From assembly GCF_021117275.1 (NCBI RefSeq), contig NZ_CP088245.1, positions 1,401,501-1,465,500 on the forward strand: DNA of 64,000 bases, written 5' to 3'. Position 1 is the stretch's first letter. The number at the start of each line of letters is the position of its first letter. Under the pieces are notes generated by a model. The model was not told the DNA's origin, did not search any database, and worked only from the letters and a program-made list of their open reading frames with translations. Position numbers and translations under genes: made by a program. The stretch comes from Metabacillus sp. B2-18. Its GTDB lineage: Bacteria; Bacillota; Bacilli; Bacillales; Bacillaceae. Positions 46,231-53,794 of this stretch are shown here, piece by piece.

Positions 46231-46313
46231 TTCGACAAGTGACAGGCACGACCCGAAGTATGTCGAATGAAGAGGCTGTACCGAATTGGTACGGCTTTTT
46301 TCTATTGTTAATG
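46231..46313. repeat. 83-bp direct repeat, right copy (island boundary)
   Basis: Identical to 33927-34009 over all 83 bases, then diverging. It lies ten bases after the aminotransferase stop and supplies that operon's terminator. Confidence 0.97.
46275..46302 (+). terminator. Rho-independent terminator in right 83-bp repeat
   Basis: Same hairpin and T-run as at 33971-33998; here it ends the regulator/TRAP/aminotransferase operon. Confidence 0.88.
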
Positions 46314-46436
46314 GATTGCATAAACAATCATTTTAATCAGATAAGAATAAATCCGCCATAAAATTGTAATAAATTACCTTTATTTACGCCCATTTCTATC
46401 TATCTTTTCTTATATAATAGAAGAAAGGAGGTATGC

Positions 46437-47501
46437 ATGATGCATGCTTTTACAAAGAAAAGCTGGATTAGTTTTTTTATTCTTCTTGCATTAATTATTG
46501 CAGCCAATACAATGCTTTATCGTGTGGAATTTATGAAACCGCTTCCGAATGGGGTTGCATTAGGTTCTCTGTTTGATTTTATTATTGTTATTCCATTATT
46601 GGCGTATTTTTTTATTATAAGAAAACGCTACTCGCTAAAATATCTACTTCCTGTTGCATTAGCAGGCTATGGGATTGCTTATCTTGTTGTACCGAATGGA
46701 CTACTTTCATCCTATTCTTTTGTGAAATACCTGCTCTTTGCTGGGGAAGGGGCATTATTATTACTAGAGCTTTACATTCTTTATAAATTAATAACCAAAA
46801 TACCAGCTATCTTAAAAAGAGTAAAAACACACCAAACGGAAATTCCTACACTACAATATCGAATTGAACAGTCTATTTATCAAGAGTTAAAGCCTTCGCG
46901 ATTCTTAAGTATAATCGTATCTGAACTTTCTATGTTTTATTTTAGCCTTTGCACTTGGAGAAAGAAATCACTGACTATTAGTAATAATCATGAAATGTTT
47001 TCGTACCATAAAAAGTCAAGTTCTATGGCATTTAATATCATGTTAATTCACGCTTTGATACTTGAATCTGTAGGGTTTCATTTTTTACTTCATTCTTGGA
47101 ATGAGATTGTGGCGATCATCTCACTCGTTTTGAATGTGTACACCCTTTTCTTTTTAGTAGCTGAAATTCACTCTATTCGCCTAACGCCTTTCATTATTAG
47201 TGACCGTTTGATGTCTTTACAGGTTGGATTAGCAAAGCAGCTAATCGTTCCATTAGAGGAGATAAAAAGCATTCGCTATTATGATGGTCCTGAAAAATTG
47301 TCCAAAGAAGAGAGAGAAAAGGTATTTGATGCAGTATTATCTGATTTTATGAAAGAAAAGCCAATTTTTGAAATCGAATTTACTTGTGAGCAGGAAGCCA
47401 GATTCATGTATGGCTTTAAGAGAAAAGTAAAGAAAGTACATCTTTCGCCTGATGAGCCTGAGAGATTTTATCAAGCATTATTGAGTAAAATAGAGGCCTA
47501 A
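46437..47501 (+). CDS. Membrane protein of unknown function with a C-terminal PH-like segment
   Basis: This protein of about 354 residues has hydrophobic segments near 12-30, 42-60, 65-80, 90-115, 195-218 and 222-245. The C-terminal part (about 255-350), FIISDRLMSLQVGLAKQLIVPLEEIKSIRYY, resembles the bacterial PH-like fold. I do not recognise a named family. Both the ATG at 46437 and the ATG at 46440 are well placed behind AAAGGAGGT. It lies just outside the island and its terminator reaches into the convergent exonuclease gene. Confidence 0.7.
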   Translation: MMHAFTKKSWISFFILLALIIAANTMLYRVEFMKPLPNGVALGSLFDFIIVIPLLAYFFIIRKRYSLKYLLPVALAGYGIAYLVVPNGLLSSYSFVKYLLFAGEGALLLLELYILYKLITKIPAILKRVKTHQTEIPTLQYRIEQSIYQELKPSRFLSIIVSELSMFYFSLCTWRKKSLTISNNHEMFSYHKKSSSMAFNIMLIHALILESVGFHFLLHSWNEIVAIISLVLNVYTLFFLVAEIHSIRLTPFIISDRLMSLQVGLAKQLIVPLEEIKSIRYYDGPEKLSKEEREKVFDAVLSDFMKEKPIFEIEFTCEQEARFMYGFKRKVKKVHLSPDEPERFYQALLSKIEA

Positions 47502-47548
47502 TTAAACCAAAGATATACTTGCTATAATAGAAGGTAATGAACGAAACT

Positions 47549-47579
47549 AAAAACCCCACTAAATGAAGGTGGGGTTTTT
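47549..47579. terminator. Bidirectional terminator overlapping the exonuclease 3' end
   Basis: AAAACCCCAC and GTGGGGTTTT pair across a 9-nt loop, with A- and T-runs on either side. The right arm and loop are also the last codons (KNPTFI and stop) of the minus-strand exonuclease. Confidence 0.85.
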
Positions 47580-48515
47580 AGTGTTTATTGAGATAACTTC
47601 CTTTAATGGGTTAAGCATATATTCGTGTAAAATAACAACTCTTGAAGAATGCGCAAAATGTTCTTCAAAAGTAAAAAGAAAATCTTGATAAAAAGAAAGA
47701 AAGCACTCTGCATCATATACATTTTGTCTTGTAAATATTCCAGATCGATTTATAAACACATTTTCATATTTTAGAGAAAGTCTCTTAATCGGCTTTAAGA
47801 GCTTCTTTACATCACGTAGCCGGTATATCTCGCGTAATTGTTCTGTTATTTCTTTGGCGTCTTGTTGCATGTGCATAGAAAGCTTTAGATTTATCATATT
47901 CATATCTTCAGGTGATTCTTCTTCAAAGATGAATTTTTTTAGCATAATCATGTCGGATTTAATCGGTTCACACAAATAGCTTTGATAAATACGAAGTGTA
48001 TTGTAAGCATCATACATAGGGTTATGCTTGTCACCTAAAAACTCTAATCCATACAGAGCTAATGCATCCTCAACCGAAATATTAGTCTTAGAAACTGTCT
48101 TTTTAAAAATATCTTGAAAGTCAGTATATCGTGTTTCAATTTTTCTAATTGTACGTTCAGGAATGCAATGTTTTAATGCGTCGATTTTTAGTCGTGATAA
48201 ATCACTTGGCGACCAGGAAAAATATTGAGACTTCTTTAACCCACCAACCCATTCAAGAAATTCAGCAAAAACGTCTTTAAAATCGCTTGCTTTTTGTAAA
48301 TCAGAATCTTTAATACCGGTTAACGTTTTGCAAAATTCAGTTAAAGGATTGCTGTTTTCCGGTCGTATAAATCGATCAAAATATGAAATTTTTTTTGAAT
48401 CTAATTCATATTTTACAGCGCCCAAACGAATGGCTTCCATCTTCTCAAAAGCCATCCCTTGATCAGAGCATATCATTTCGAAATCAAAGAAAATATATTG
48501 TTTGATGTCCGCCAT
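47559..48515 (-). CDS. DEDDh-type 3'-5' exonuclease domain protein
   Basis: In this 318-residue protein, YIFFDFEMICSD gives the first acidic pair (Asp11, Glu13), followed by FSWSPSDLSRLKID for the second Asp and HNPMYDAYNTL for the His-x4-Asp of the DEDDh family. The exonuclease domain covers about residues 1-180; the rest is a helical region of unknown role. It resembles KapD-like and other RNase-T-type proteins of Bacillus. The ATG follows AAGGGGGG. The extreme C-terminus is encoded by a terminator stem. Confidence 0.8.
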   Translation of the reverse strand: MADIKQYIFFDFEMICSDQGMAFEKMEAIRLGAVKYELDSKKISYFDRFIRPENSNPLTEFCKTLTGIKDSDLQKASDFKDVFAEFLEWVGGLKKSQYFSWSPSDLSRLKIDALKHCIPERTIRKIETRYTDFQDIFKKTVSKTNISVEDALALYGLEFLGDKHNPMYDAYNTLRIYQSYLCEPIKSDMIMLKKFIFEEESPEDMNMINLKLSMHMQQDAKEITEQLREIYRLRDVKKLLKPIKRLSLKYENVFINRSGIFTRQNVYDAECFLSFYQDFLFTFEEHFAHSSRVVILHEYMLNPLKEVISINTKNPTFI

Positions 48516-48637
48516 TCATTTCCCCCCTTAAAAGGTAATTATATGGGGGAAAGTTTAAAATGAAAAGGTCCAATAAGTGTAAAATGAAAGTATGTGTAAT
48601 ATTACAATTAGCCTTTTACTTCCTTTAAATAGAAAAA

Positions 48638-48671
48638 AGCATAAGAAGATAACCAAATATCTCCTTATGCT
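48638..48671 (-). terminator. Bidirectional terminator
   Basis: AGCATAAG and CTTATGCT, extended by AGATA/TATCT, form a long stem with A and T runs outside, just beyond the stop of the small minus-strand gene. Confidence 0.85.
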
Positions 48672-48678
48672 TCTTATT

Positions 48679-48867
48679 TTATTTGTTCAAAAACCATTTT
48701 AAGAAAGGCGGTAATTTCTTGTCTACGATTTTTAATTCATCCATTAATAATTTGTCTTGATGGTCTGTTATCCAATTTTCAAGTTCTTTTTTTGTGTTTA
48801 GTTGCGTATAGTAAGTTTCTCCCTTTTTACCTACCGCATTGACAACAAACCGACATGTGTTCCCCAT
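48679..48867 (-). CDS. Small conserved-looking protein, 62 residues
   Basis: No named family recognised. The protein is basic, begins MGNTCRFVVNAVGKKGETYY and ends PPFLKWFLNK. It has a reasonable ribosome binding site (AAGGTGGGCATTT) and its own terminator, which supports a real gene. Confidence 0.6.
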   Translation of the reverse strand: MGNTCRFVVNAVGKKGETYYTQLNTKKELENWITDHQDKLLMDELKIVDKKLPPFLKWFLNK

Positions 48868-49212
48868 AAATGCCCACCTTTTTGAAATAATCTATCCATT
48901 TAGCATTATAACAAGGGAAAAATTAATTTCTAGCCTTTACTTATGAGGAAGAAGGGAGTAAAATTTAACTCTTTACCTTAATTAGAGTAAGACCTCTTGT
49001 ACCTTAATTAGATTGAGAGCATTTGACTGGTTTATATAGATAAAAGCATTATATCTATCTGGCATTATTGATGGAACATAACTTCCAATGTACGTAAGCT
49101 GGATTAAAGGCAACCCGATTGCTCGATGACCAATTGTCATATTGAAAAGAACTTTATTTTGTTCGTTGTATACTAGATACTTGTTATGTGAACCAGCTTG
49201 AGCAGGAAAGGT
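48868..49212. other. Gap with start-less open frame continuing the DUF1292 gene frame
   Basis: The gap contains two CCTTAATTAGA direct repeats (about 48976 and 49006). On the minus strand the frame of the DUF1292 gene, after its TAA, stays open for 76 further codons (49212-48982), with stretches such as YLVYNEQNKVLFNMTIGHRA. It has no start of its own. It may be a gene remnant or chance. Confidence 0.4.
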
Positions 49213-49476
49213 TTAATTAGCAGGGTTCGCATCAACAGCAATTTCATACGCATCTATAACGATATTCTTTTTAATTGGATCTGAAACTCCAACAAGATAT
49301 TGACCATCTTCTTCGTTTAAAACCTGCATAATGATTGGATCATAATAATGGTCTTTTGATGTCAATAGAGCATAGGTGTCAGCTTCCACTACAAGTAATG
49401 CTTCAACTGAAAATGTTCTTTCCTTGCCGTTCTCATCTTCGACTGTAATAAAATCCCTTTCTTGCTCCAAGGTCAT
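49213..49476 (-). CDS. DUF1292 family protein (YrzB-like)
   Basis: The 87-residue acidic protein includes DFITVEDENGKERTFSVEALLVVE and YALLTSKDH, the pattern of DUF1292/YrzB proteins, whose role is unknown. The ATG at 49476 follows GGAGGTG; five upstream codons in frame lack a ribosome binding site. Confidence 0.78.
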   Translation of the reverse strand: MTLEQERDFITVEDENGKERTFSVEALLVVEADTYALLTSKDHYYDPIIMQVLNEEDGQYLVGVSDPIKKNIVIDAYEIAVDANPAN

Positions 49477-49663
49477 TTTACACACCTCCAAATTGTCAAA
49501 AGTAGTTTATCCTAAGTAGAATCATTTAATGAGCTTGAGAGGGAGATTACTTATATAGAAAAATAAAAACTCAATAGCCCATAATTTGGATCTTTTCTTT
49601 TATAAATTGAGATGATATGATTGTTTCCGTTGCCGAGTAAGCTTGGTAAATACAATTAAGATA

Positions 49664-49691
49664 TTGACACATGATTAACTAGTGTGATAAA
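49664..49691 (+). promoter_or_regulatory. Promoter P1 of 5S-tRNA array
   Basis: TTGACA (49664-49669), a 16-bp spacer and GATAAA (49686-49691) preceded by an extended TGT. Confidence 0.6.
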
Positions 49692-49750
49692 TTATAAATC
49701 CTGCTTCATTCGAAACAAGACAAGCGAAATAAGTTTTTTATAAAAAGGTC

Positions 49751-49778
49751 TTGAAATTTTTCGTGAAGTAATTATAAT
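49751..49778 (+). promoter_or_regulatory. Promoter P2 of 5S-tRNA array
   Basis: TTGAAA (49751-49756), a 16-bp spacer and a consensus TATAAT (49773-49778), about 20 bp before the 5S gene. Tandem promoters are usual for rRNA operons. Confidence 0.75.
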
Positions 49779-49798
49779 AATATTTGTCTTTGAAATTT

Positions 49799-49915
<117 letters not shown>

Positions 49916-49944
49916 ATGACCATCTTATGGTCAAAAATAAATAT

Positions 49945-50016
49945 GGCCCATTGGTCAAGCGGTTAAGACACCGCCCTTTCACGGCGGTAACACGGGTTCG
50001 AATCCCGTATGGGTCA
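49945..50016 (+). tRNA. tRNA-Glu (TTC)
   Basis: Full cloverleaf with acceptor GGCCCAT/ATGGGTC and anticodon TTC in loop CTTTCAC. The 3' CCA is not encoded. Confidence 0.95.
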
Positions 50017-50057
50017 CTTACTATAATTTAAATTAATAGGAAGTAACATATTGATTT

Positions 50058-50133
50058 GGAGGATTAGCTCAGCTGGGAGAGCACCTGCCTTACAAGCAGG
50101 GGGTCGGCGGTTCGATCCCGTCATCCTCCACCA
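50058..50133 (+). tRNA. tRNA-Val (TAC)
   Basis: Acceptor GGAGGAT/ATCCTCC, anticodon TAC, CCA encoded. Confidence 0.95.
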
Positions 50134-50166
50134 TATTATTTTCGCACTAGCGAATTAACTTACTAT

Positions 50167-50252
50167 GCGGGTGTGGCGGAATTGGCAGACGCGCTAGACT
50201 TAGGATCTAGTGTCCTTGTGACGTGGGGGTTCAAGTCCCTTCACCCGCACCA
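50167..50252 (+). tRNA. tRNA-Leu (TAG)
   Basis: Long variable arm, acceptor GCGGGTG/CACCCGC, anticodon TAG, CCA encoded. Confidence 0.95.
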
Positions 50253-50289
50253 AAGTTTTTTCACGTTAGCGAAAATAACTAACAATATT

Positions 50290-50364
50290 GCGGAAGTAGT
50301 TCAGTGGTAGAACACCACCTTGCCAAGGTGGGGGTCGCGGGTTCGAATCCCGTCTTCCGCTCCA
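50290..50364 (+). tRNA. tRNA-Gly (GCC)
   Basis: Acceptor GCGGAAG/CTTCCGC, anticodon GCC, CCA encoded. Confidence 0.95.
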
Positions 50365-50372
50365 ATAGTAGT

Positions 50373-50461
50373 GCCGGGGTGGCGGAACTGGCAGACGCAC
50401 AGGACTTAAAATCCTGCGGTAGGTGACTACCGTACCGGTTCGATTCCGGTCCTCGGCACCA
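50373..50461 (+). tRNA. tRNA-Leu (TAA)
   Basis: Long variable arm, anticodon TAA in CTTAAAA, CCA encoded. No group I intron is present. Confidence 0.95.
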
Positions 50462-50519
50462 ACGTTTTTTCGCGTCAGCGAAAATAACGCACATTAATCC
50501 AAAAACTTTTAAAAACTAT

Positions 50520-50596
50520 GCGCCCGTAGCTCAATTGGATAGAGCGTTTGACTACGGATCAAAAGGTTAGGGGTTCGACTCCTCTCGGGCGCGCCA
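50520..50596 (+). tRNA. tRNA-Arg (ACG)
   Basis: Acceptor GCGCCCG/CGGGCGC, anticodon ACG, CCA encoded. Confidence 0.95.
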
Positions 50597-50613
50597 GTTT
50601 TAGTTATCAAGTA

Positions 50614-50690
50614 CGGGAAGTAGCTCAGCTTGGTAGAGCACTTGGTTTGGGACCAAGGGGTCGCAGGTTCGAATCCTGTCTTCCCGACCA
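50614..50690 (+). tRNA. tRNA-Pro (TGG)
   Basis: Acceptor CGGGAAG/CTTCCCG, anticodon TGG, CCA encoded. Confidence 0.95.
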
Positions 50691-50702
50691 TCATTAAATA
50701 TT

Positions 50703-50778
50703 GGGGCCTTAGCTCAGCTGGGAGAGCGCCTGCTTTGCACGCAGGAGGTCAGCGGTTCGATCCCGCTAGGCTCCACCA
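50703..50778 (+). tRNA. tRNA-Ala (TGC)
   Basis: Acceptor GGGGCCT/AGGCTCC with wobble, anticodon TGC, CCA encoded. Confidence 0.95.
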
Positions 50779-50805
50779 AATTTATAAGTAACAAACAATG
50801 ATTAT

Positions 50806-50934
50806 GGCGGTCTAGCTCAGCTGGCTAGAGCGAGCCGTAAACATCTTGAAAAATCTCCATTGTAGGCTTGTGAGGAATGTGTCTGGAAGAGACATGACGA
50901 ACATGGTTTTTTACAATGAGCGTATTGTAACTAT
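50806..50934 (+). other. tRNA-like relic 1: 5' part of tRNA-Met plus unrelated 3' sequence
   Basis: The first 27 bases (50806-50832) equal the acceptor strand and D-arm of the intact tRNA-Met at 50935 except for one base, then the sequence leaves the tRNA. The next part, GAGCCGTAAACATCTTGAA, weakly resembles a block in relic 3. It is followed by hairpins TGTCT/AGACA and TTACAAT/ATTGTAA. No anticodon or T-arm is present. Confidence 0.8.
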
Positions 50935-51011
50935 GGCGGTGTAGCTCAGCTGGCTAGAGCGTACGGTTCATACCCGTGAGGTCGTGGGTTCGATTCCCTC
51001 CGCCGCTACCA
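50935..51011 (+). tRNA. tRNA-Met (CAT), elongator
   Basis: Acceptor GGCGGTG with G1-U72, anticodon CAT, CCA encoded. It closely matches the Bacillus elongator Met type. Confidence 0.93.
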
Positions 51012-51046
51012 TATTCACAAACGACCAATAGGTCACATATGTTATT

Positions 51047-51139
51047 GGAGGAATACCCAAGTCCGGCTGAAGGGATCGGTCTTGAAAACCGACAGGGGTG
51101 TCAAAGCCCGCGGGGGTTCGAATCCCCCTTCCTCCTCCA
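51047..51139 (+). tRNA. tRNA-Ser (TGA)
   Basis: Long variable arm, acceptor GGAGGAA/TTCCTCC, anticodon TGA, CCA encoded. Confidence 0.95.
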
Positions 51140-51163
51140 TATAATTTATTATATTTTTATCAT

Positions 51164-51240
<77 letters not shown>

Positions 51241-51385
51241 ATTTCAGTTGACGATGCTACGTCGAGTAATCATCTAAGCAAGTCAATATAGTAGTGCTGT
51301 TAAGTGCAACCAAAAAAATGTAATGTAATATGAATGTTAAAATATTATGTTAAGGTAAGTTATTTTCACTACGTGAAAAAACTCT

Positions 51386-51462
51386 GGTCCGGTAGTTCAG
51401 TTGGTTAGAATGCCTGCCTGTCACGCAGGAGGTCGCGGGTTCGAGTCCCGTCCGGACCGCCA
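51386..51462 (+). tRNA. tRNA-Asp (GTC)
   Basis: Acceptor GGTCCGG/CCGGACC, anticodon GTC, CCA encoded. Confidence 0.95.
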
Positions 51463-51480
51463 TTATTGCCGTAAACTAAT

Positions 51481-51601
51481 TTGGCTAGGTAGCTCAGTTA
51501 GTAGAACACGTTCGAATATGCTTCTCTGAATAAAACTTCAGCGTACTCATCAAGCTGCTTCTTGAATAATCCTTCTGAGATGAGGACGATCTACTAGTTA
51601 A
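51481..51601 (+). other. tRNA-like relic 2: tRNA-Phe-like 5' part with conserved 70-nt domain
   Basis: Bases 51483-51510 copy the acceptor strand and D-arm of tRNA-Phe (intact at 51696) with four differences. Instead of an anticodon arm there is a domain of about 70 nt (TCGAATATGCTTC ... CTTCTGAGAT) shared with relic 3. TTGGCTAG (51481-51488) can pair with CTAGTTAA (51594-51601), closing an acceptor-like stem with two G-U pairs. Confidence 0.75.
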
Positions 51602-51615
51602 AAACACTAGTAGAA

Positions 51616-51651
51616 TACGTATAAGTTATACGTATAAATAACTTATACGTA
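51616..51651. repeat. Perfect 14-bp inverted repeat after relic 2
   Basis: TACGTATAAGTTAT and ATAACTTATACGTA are exactly complementary across 8 nt. Another perfect hairpin, CTACTAGT/ACTAGTAG, directly precedes it and overlaps the end of relic 2. Confidence 0.85.
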
Positions 51652-51695
51652 AAGAGCAATCCTTTATCTTACTTATTAATACTAACTAATTATTC

Positions 51696-51768
51696 GGCTC
51701 GGTAGCTCAGTTGGTAGAGCAATGGACTGAAAATCCATGTGTCGGCGGTTCGATTCCGTCCCGAGCCA
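51696..51768 (+). tRNA. tRNA-Phe (GAA)
   Basis: Acceptor GGCTCGG/CCGAGCC, anticodon GAA. The gene is followed by CCT, so CCA is not fully encoded. Confidence 0.94.
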
Positions 51769-51784
51769 CCTTTATCTATAATGA

Positions 51785-51895
51785 TGCCTGTAGCTCAATT
51801 GGTAGAGCACGATCGAATATGCTTCGAAGCTTTTGCTTCAGCACACAAATCGAGCCGCTACTTGAATGAACTTCCTGAGATTTGGGTGACAGGTA
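51785..51895 (+). other. tRNA-like relic 3: tRNA-Thr-like 5' part with conserved 70-nt domain
   Basis: GTAGCTCAATTGGTAGAGCA is identical to the D-arm region of tRNA-Thr (intact at 51930). It is followed by TCGAATATGCTTC ... CTTCCTGAGAT, about 69 nt homologous to relic 2. TGCCTGT (51785-51791) pairs with ACAGGTA (51889-51895) over seven base pairs with one G-U, forming an acceptor-length stem. No anticodon arm is evident. Confidence 0.75.
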
Positions 51896-51929
51896 AGTAA
51901 GGAAAAACTTTATATACATCTATAGTAAT

Positions 51930-52002
<73 letters not shown>

Positions 52003-52013
52003 CTCTCATATAT

Positions 52014-52097
52014 GGAGGGGTAGCGAAGTGGCTAAACGCGGCGGACTGTAAATCCGCTCCTTAGGGTTCGGCAGTTCGAATCTGCCCCCCTCCACCA
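52014..52097 (+). tRNA. tRNA-Tyr (GTA)
   Basis: Long variable arm, acceptor GGAGGGG/CCCCTCC, anticodon GTA, CCA encoded. Confidence 0.95.
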
Positions 52098-52155
52098 TAG
52101 ATTTTTGCGACAGCAACATATCTAGCATTAATTTAAAAAACAACTCTTAAATATT

Positions 52156-52229
52156 AGGGGCATAGTTTAACGGTAGAATAGAGGTCTCCAAAACCTTTGG
52201 TGTGGGTTCGATTCCTACTGCCCCTGCCA
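52156..52229 (+). tRNA. tRNA-Trp (CCA)
   Basis: Acceptor AGGGGCA/TGCCCCT, anticodon CCA, 3' CCA encoded. Confidence 0.95.
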
Positions 52230-52245
52230 ATATATAAAAATTAAT

Positions 52246-52322
52246 GGCGGTTGTGGCGAAGTGGTTAACGCATCGGATTGTGGTTCCGACATTCGTGGGT
52301 TCGATTCCCATCAGCCGCCCCA
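52246..52322 (+). tRNA. tRNA-His (GTG)
   Basis: Anticodon GTG in ATTGTGG; 5' GGCGGTT pairs with the GCCGCC 3' strand; ends CCCCA. Confidence 0.93.
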
Positions 52323-52623
52323 ATTGTATATTCAGACATCGTTGCTTAGTATCTTGTTACTTAGTATTTTTAGATGCTTAAAAGCACTTAGTTTTCGACG
52401 ATATTTCCTTTAGAATATCCTCTTGCTGGTGTAGAGCACGAGACTTTTATTTTTGTGTAGAAAGTTTGGAATATAAAGTGATCGACACAGATTAAGCTGG
52501 AAAGTATACCTAGTTGTCGACGATATTCCGTGATATTTCCTGTCAGAAATACCCCAGAATATCCTCTTGCGATGAGGATTCATGTAGCTTATTCAGGGAA
52601 GTTTATTCTTGAAGGTTATTCAA
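52323..52623. repeat. Gap with a diverged internal direct repeat
   Basis: TCGACGATAT...AGAATATCCTCTTGC occurs twice (from about 52391 and 52515); the second copy carries extra bases. ATCCTC/GAGGAT at the end of the second copy forms a hairpin. GTGTAGAGCACGA near 52430 recalls the D-arm end of relic 3. No intact tRNA or gene is seen. Confidence 0.65.
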
Positions 52624-52698
52624 TGGGCTATAGCCAAGCGGTAAGGCATCGCACTTTGACTGCGACATGCGTTGGTTCGGTTCCAGCTAGCCCAGCCA
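52624..52698 (+). tRNA. tRNA-Gln (TTG)
   Basis: Acceptor TGGGCTA/TAGCCCA, anticodon TTG, CCA encoded. Confidence 0.95.
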
Positions 52699-52708
52699 TT
52701 TATTTTAA

Positions 52709-52782
52709 GGCATCATAGCCAAGTGGTAAGGCCGAGGTCTGCAAAACCTCTATCCCCGGTTCAAATCCGGGTGGTGCCTCCA
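52709..52782 (+). tRNA. tRNA-Cys (GCA)
   Basis: Acceptor GGCATCA/TGGTGCC, anticodon GCA, CCA encoded. Confidence 0.95.
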
Positions 52783-52796
52783 ATTCATTTCAATAT

Positions 52797-52870
52797 GCGG
52801 GTGTAGTTTAGTGGTAAAACCTCAGCCTTCCAAGCTGATGATGAGGGTTCGATTCCCTTCACCCGCTCCA
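52797..52870 (+). tRNA. tRNA-Gly (TCC)
   Basis: Acceptor GCGGGTG/CACCCGC, anticodon TCC, CCA encoded. Confidence 0.95.
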
Positions 52871-52883
52871 AAAAGAAACTTAT

Positions 52884-52956
52884 GGGTTATAGCTCAGCTG
52901 CTTAGAGCGCATGCCTGATAAGCGTGAGGTCGATGGTTCGAGTTCATTTAGCTCCA
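52884..52956 (+). tRNA. tRNA-Ile (GAT), degenerate
   Basis: Anticodon GAT and the TGGTTCGAGT T-loop are intact, but the acceptor stem GGGTTAT against TAGCTCC has several mismatches. The D-loop reads CTGCTTAG instead of CTGGTTAG, losing one of the conserved G18-G19 pair, and CCA is absent. It is probably a decaying or non-functional gene. Confidence 0.75.
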
Positions 52957-52983
52957 CTTTAAATCATGCATATTTCATTTTGT

Positions 52984-53058
52984 TCCGCAGTAGCTCAGTG
53001 GTAGAGCAATCGGCTGTTAACCGATCGGTCGTAGGTTCGAGTCCTACCTGCGGAGCCA
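52984..53058 (+). tRNA. tRNA-Asn (GTT)
   Basis: Acceptor TCCGCAG/CTGCGGA, anticodon GTT, CCA encoded. Confidence 0.95.
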
Positions 53059-53075
53059 TTTTATCTTTATAAATT

Positions 53076-53149
<74 letters not shown>

Positions 53150-53152
53150 TCA

Positions 53153-53190
53153 AAAAAGAGACTAGTGATCTAATCCTGGTCTTTTTTTAT
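53153..53190 (+). terminator. Terminator of the tRNA array
   Basis: AAGAGACTAG pairs with CTGGTCTTTT and is followed by a long T-run, directly after the last tRNA. Confidence 0.8.
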
Positions 53191-53264
53191 TTTTTATTTA
53201 ACTCCTAGAGAGATATTCATCACATCATTTTCTTCTTTCCGACAACATGGTTTTACCTCGTTAT

Positions 53265-53708
53265 TATTTAATTTCTATAGAAGTAGCAAACATAAATTCG
53301 ATTTGATCCACTTTTTCATTGTGATAAAAATCCTCCTACATTGACGACACCTGTTATGTTATAATCGCCAACAGTATCTAACTCTTTTTACCAACCCCTG
53401 CACAGGTTTTAGTCCTCCATCAAATACATAAAACTTGCCGATGATTCAATTTTCCCTAACATTTAATCAATTACAATTACTTTCTTATTTGAAGGAACAT
53501 CACTAAGCCTCTCATTTAGATTTGTAGCATGTACGAGGTTGTTAATTGTACCAATTACATTTCTGTAACCCTTCTTTTTTAGGAATGAATCTACTAATGG
53601 ACCTAACGAATCACCTGTTGAACGGTCTGTTCCTATGTAAACAAATACAACTCTATTGTTGGTTATATTAGTAGGGATCATATCTTGTAATGCTTCATAT
53701 AAATTCAT
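53265..53708 (-). pseudogene. Decayed YyaC-like (DUF1256) spore gene
   Basis: The first 81 codons (53708-53463) read VVFVYIGTDRSTGDSLGPLV and NVIGTINNLVHATNL, the signature of YyaC, a sporulation protein related to germination protease. An early stop follows KKVIVID. Beyond it, fragments in shifting frames still match the family in order: FDGGLKP, GVGK, DTVGDYNITGVVNVGGF and FYHNEKVDQIEFMFATSIEIK. At least three frameshifts and stops show the gene is dead. YyaC proteins are about 200 residues. Confidence 0.82.
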
Positions 53709-53794
53709 ATTTCTTATATTAAGATAAAGAATTTTCTGAATTTATTTCTGCATTTTTCGCAGAGGGAGTTGATTTTTAGGTGATATGAAAGGGA

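Larger units (their letters stand above)
49492..49798. other. Promoter region of the 5S-tRNA array
   Basis: No gene is seen. It contains two tandem promoters reading toward the 5S gene, listed separately, and no 23S rRNA sequence. Confidence 0.7.

Noticed and set aside
49917..49935. TGACCAT/ATGGTCA hairpin after the 5S gene as a terminator
   Set aside because: It is followed by A residues, not T, and the tRNA genes downstream must be transcribed; an RNA-processing hairpin is more likely.
50373..50461. Group I intron as explanation for the interrupted tRNAs
   Set aside because: The inserts are only about 70-190 bp, lack group I core motifs that I could see, and no 3' tRNA half follows them; an intact tRNA follows instead.
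52530..52718. 62-residue open frame before tRNA-Gln
   Set aside because: It runs through tRNA-Gln and the intergenic repeat; no coding evidence.
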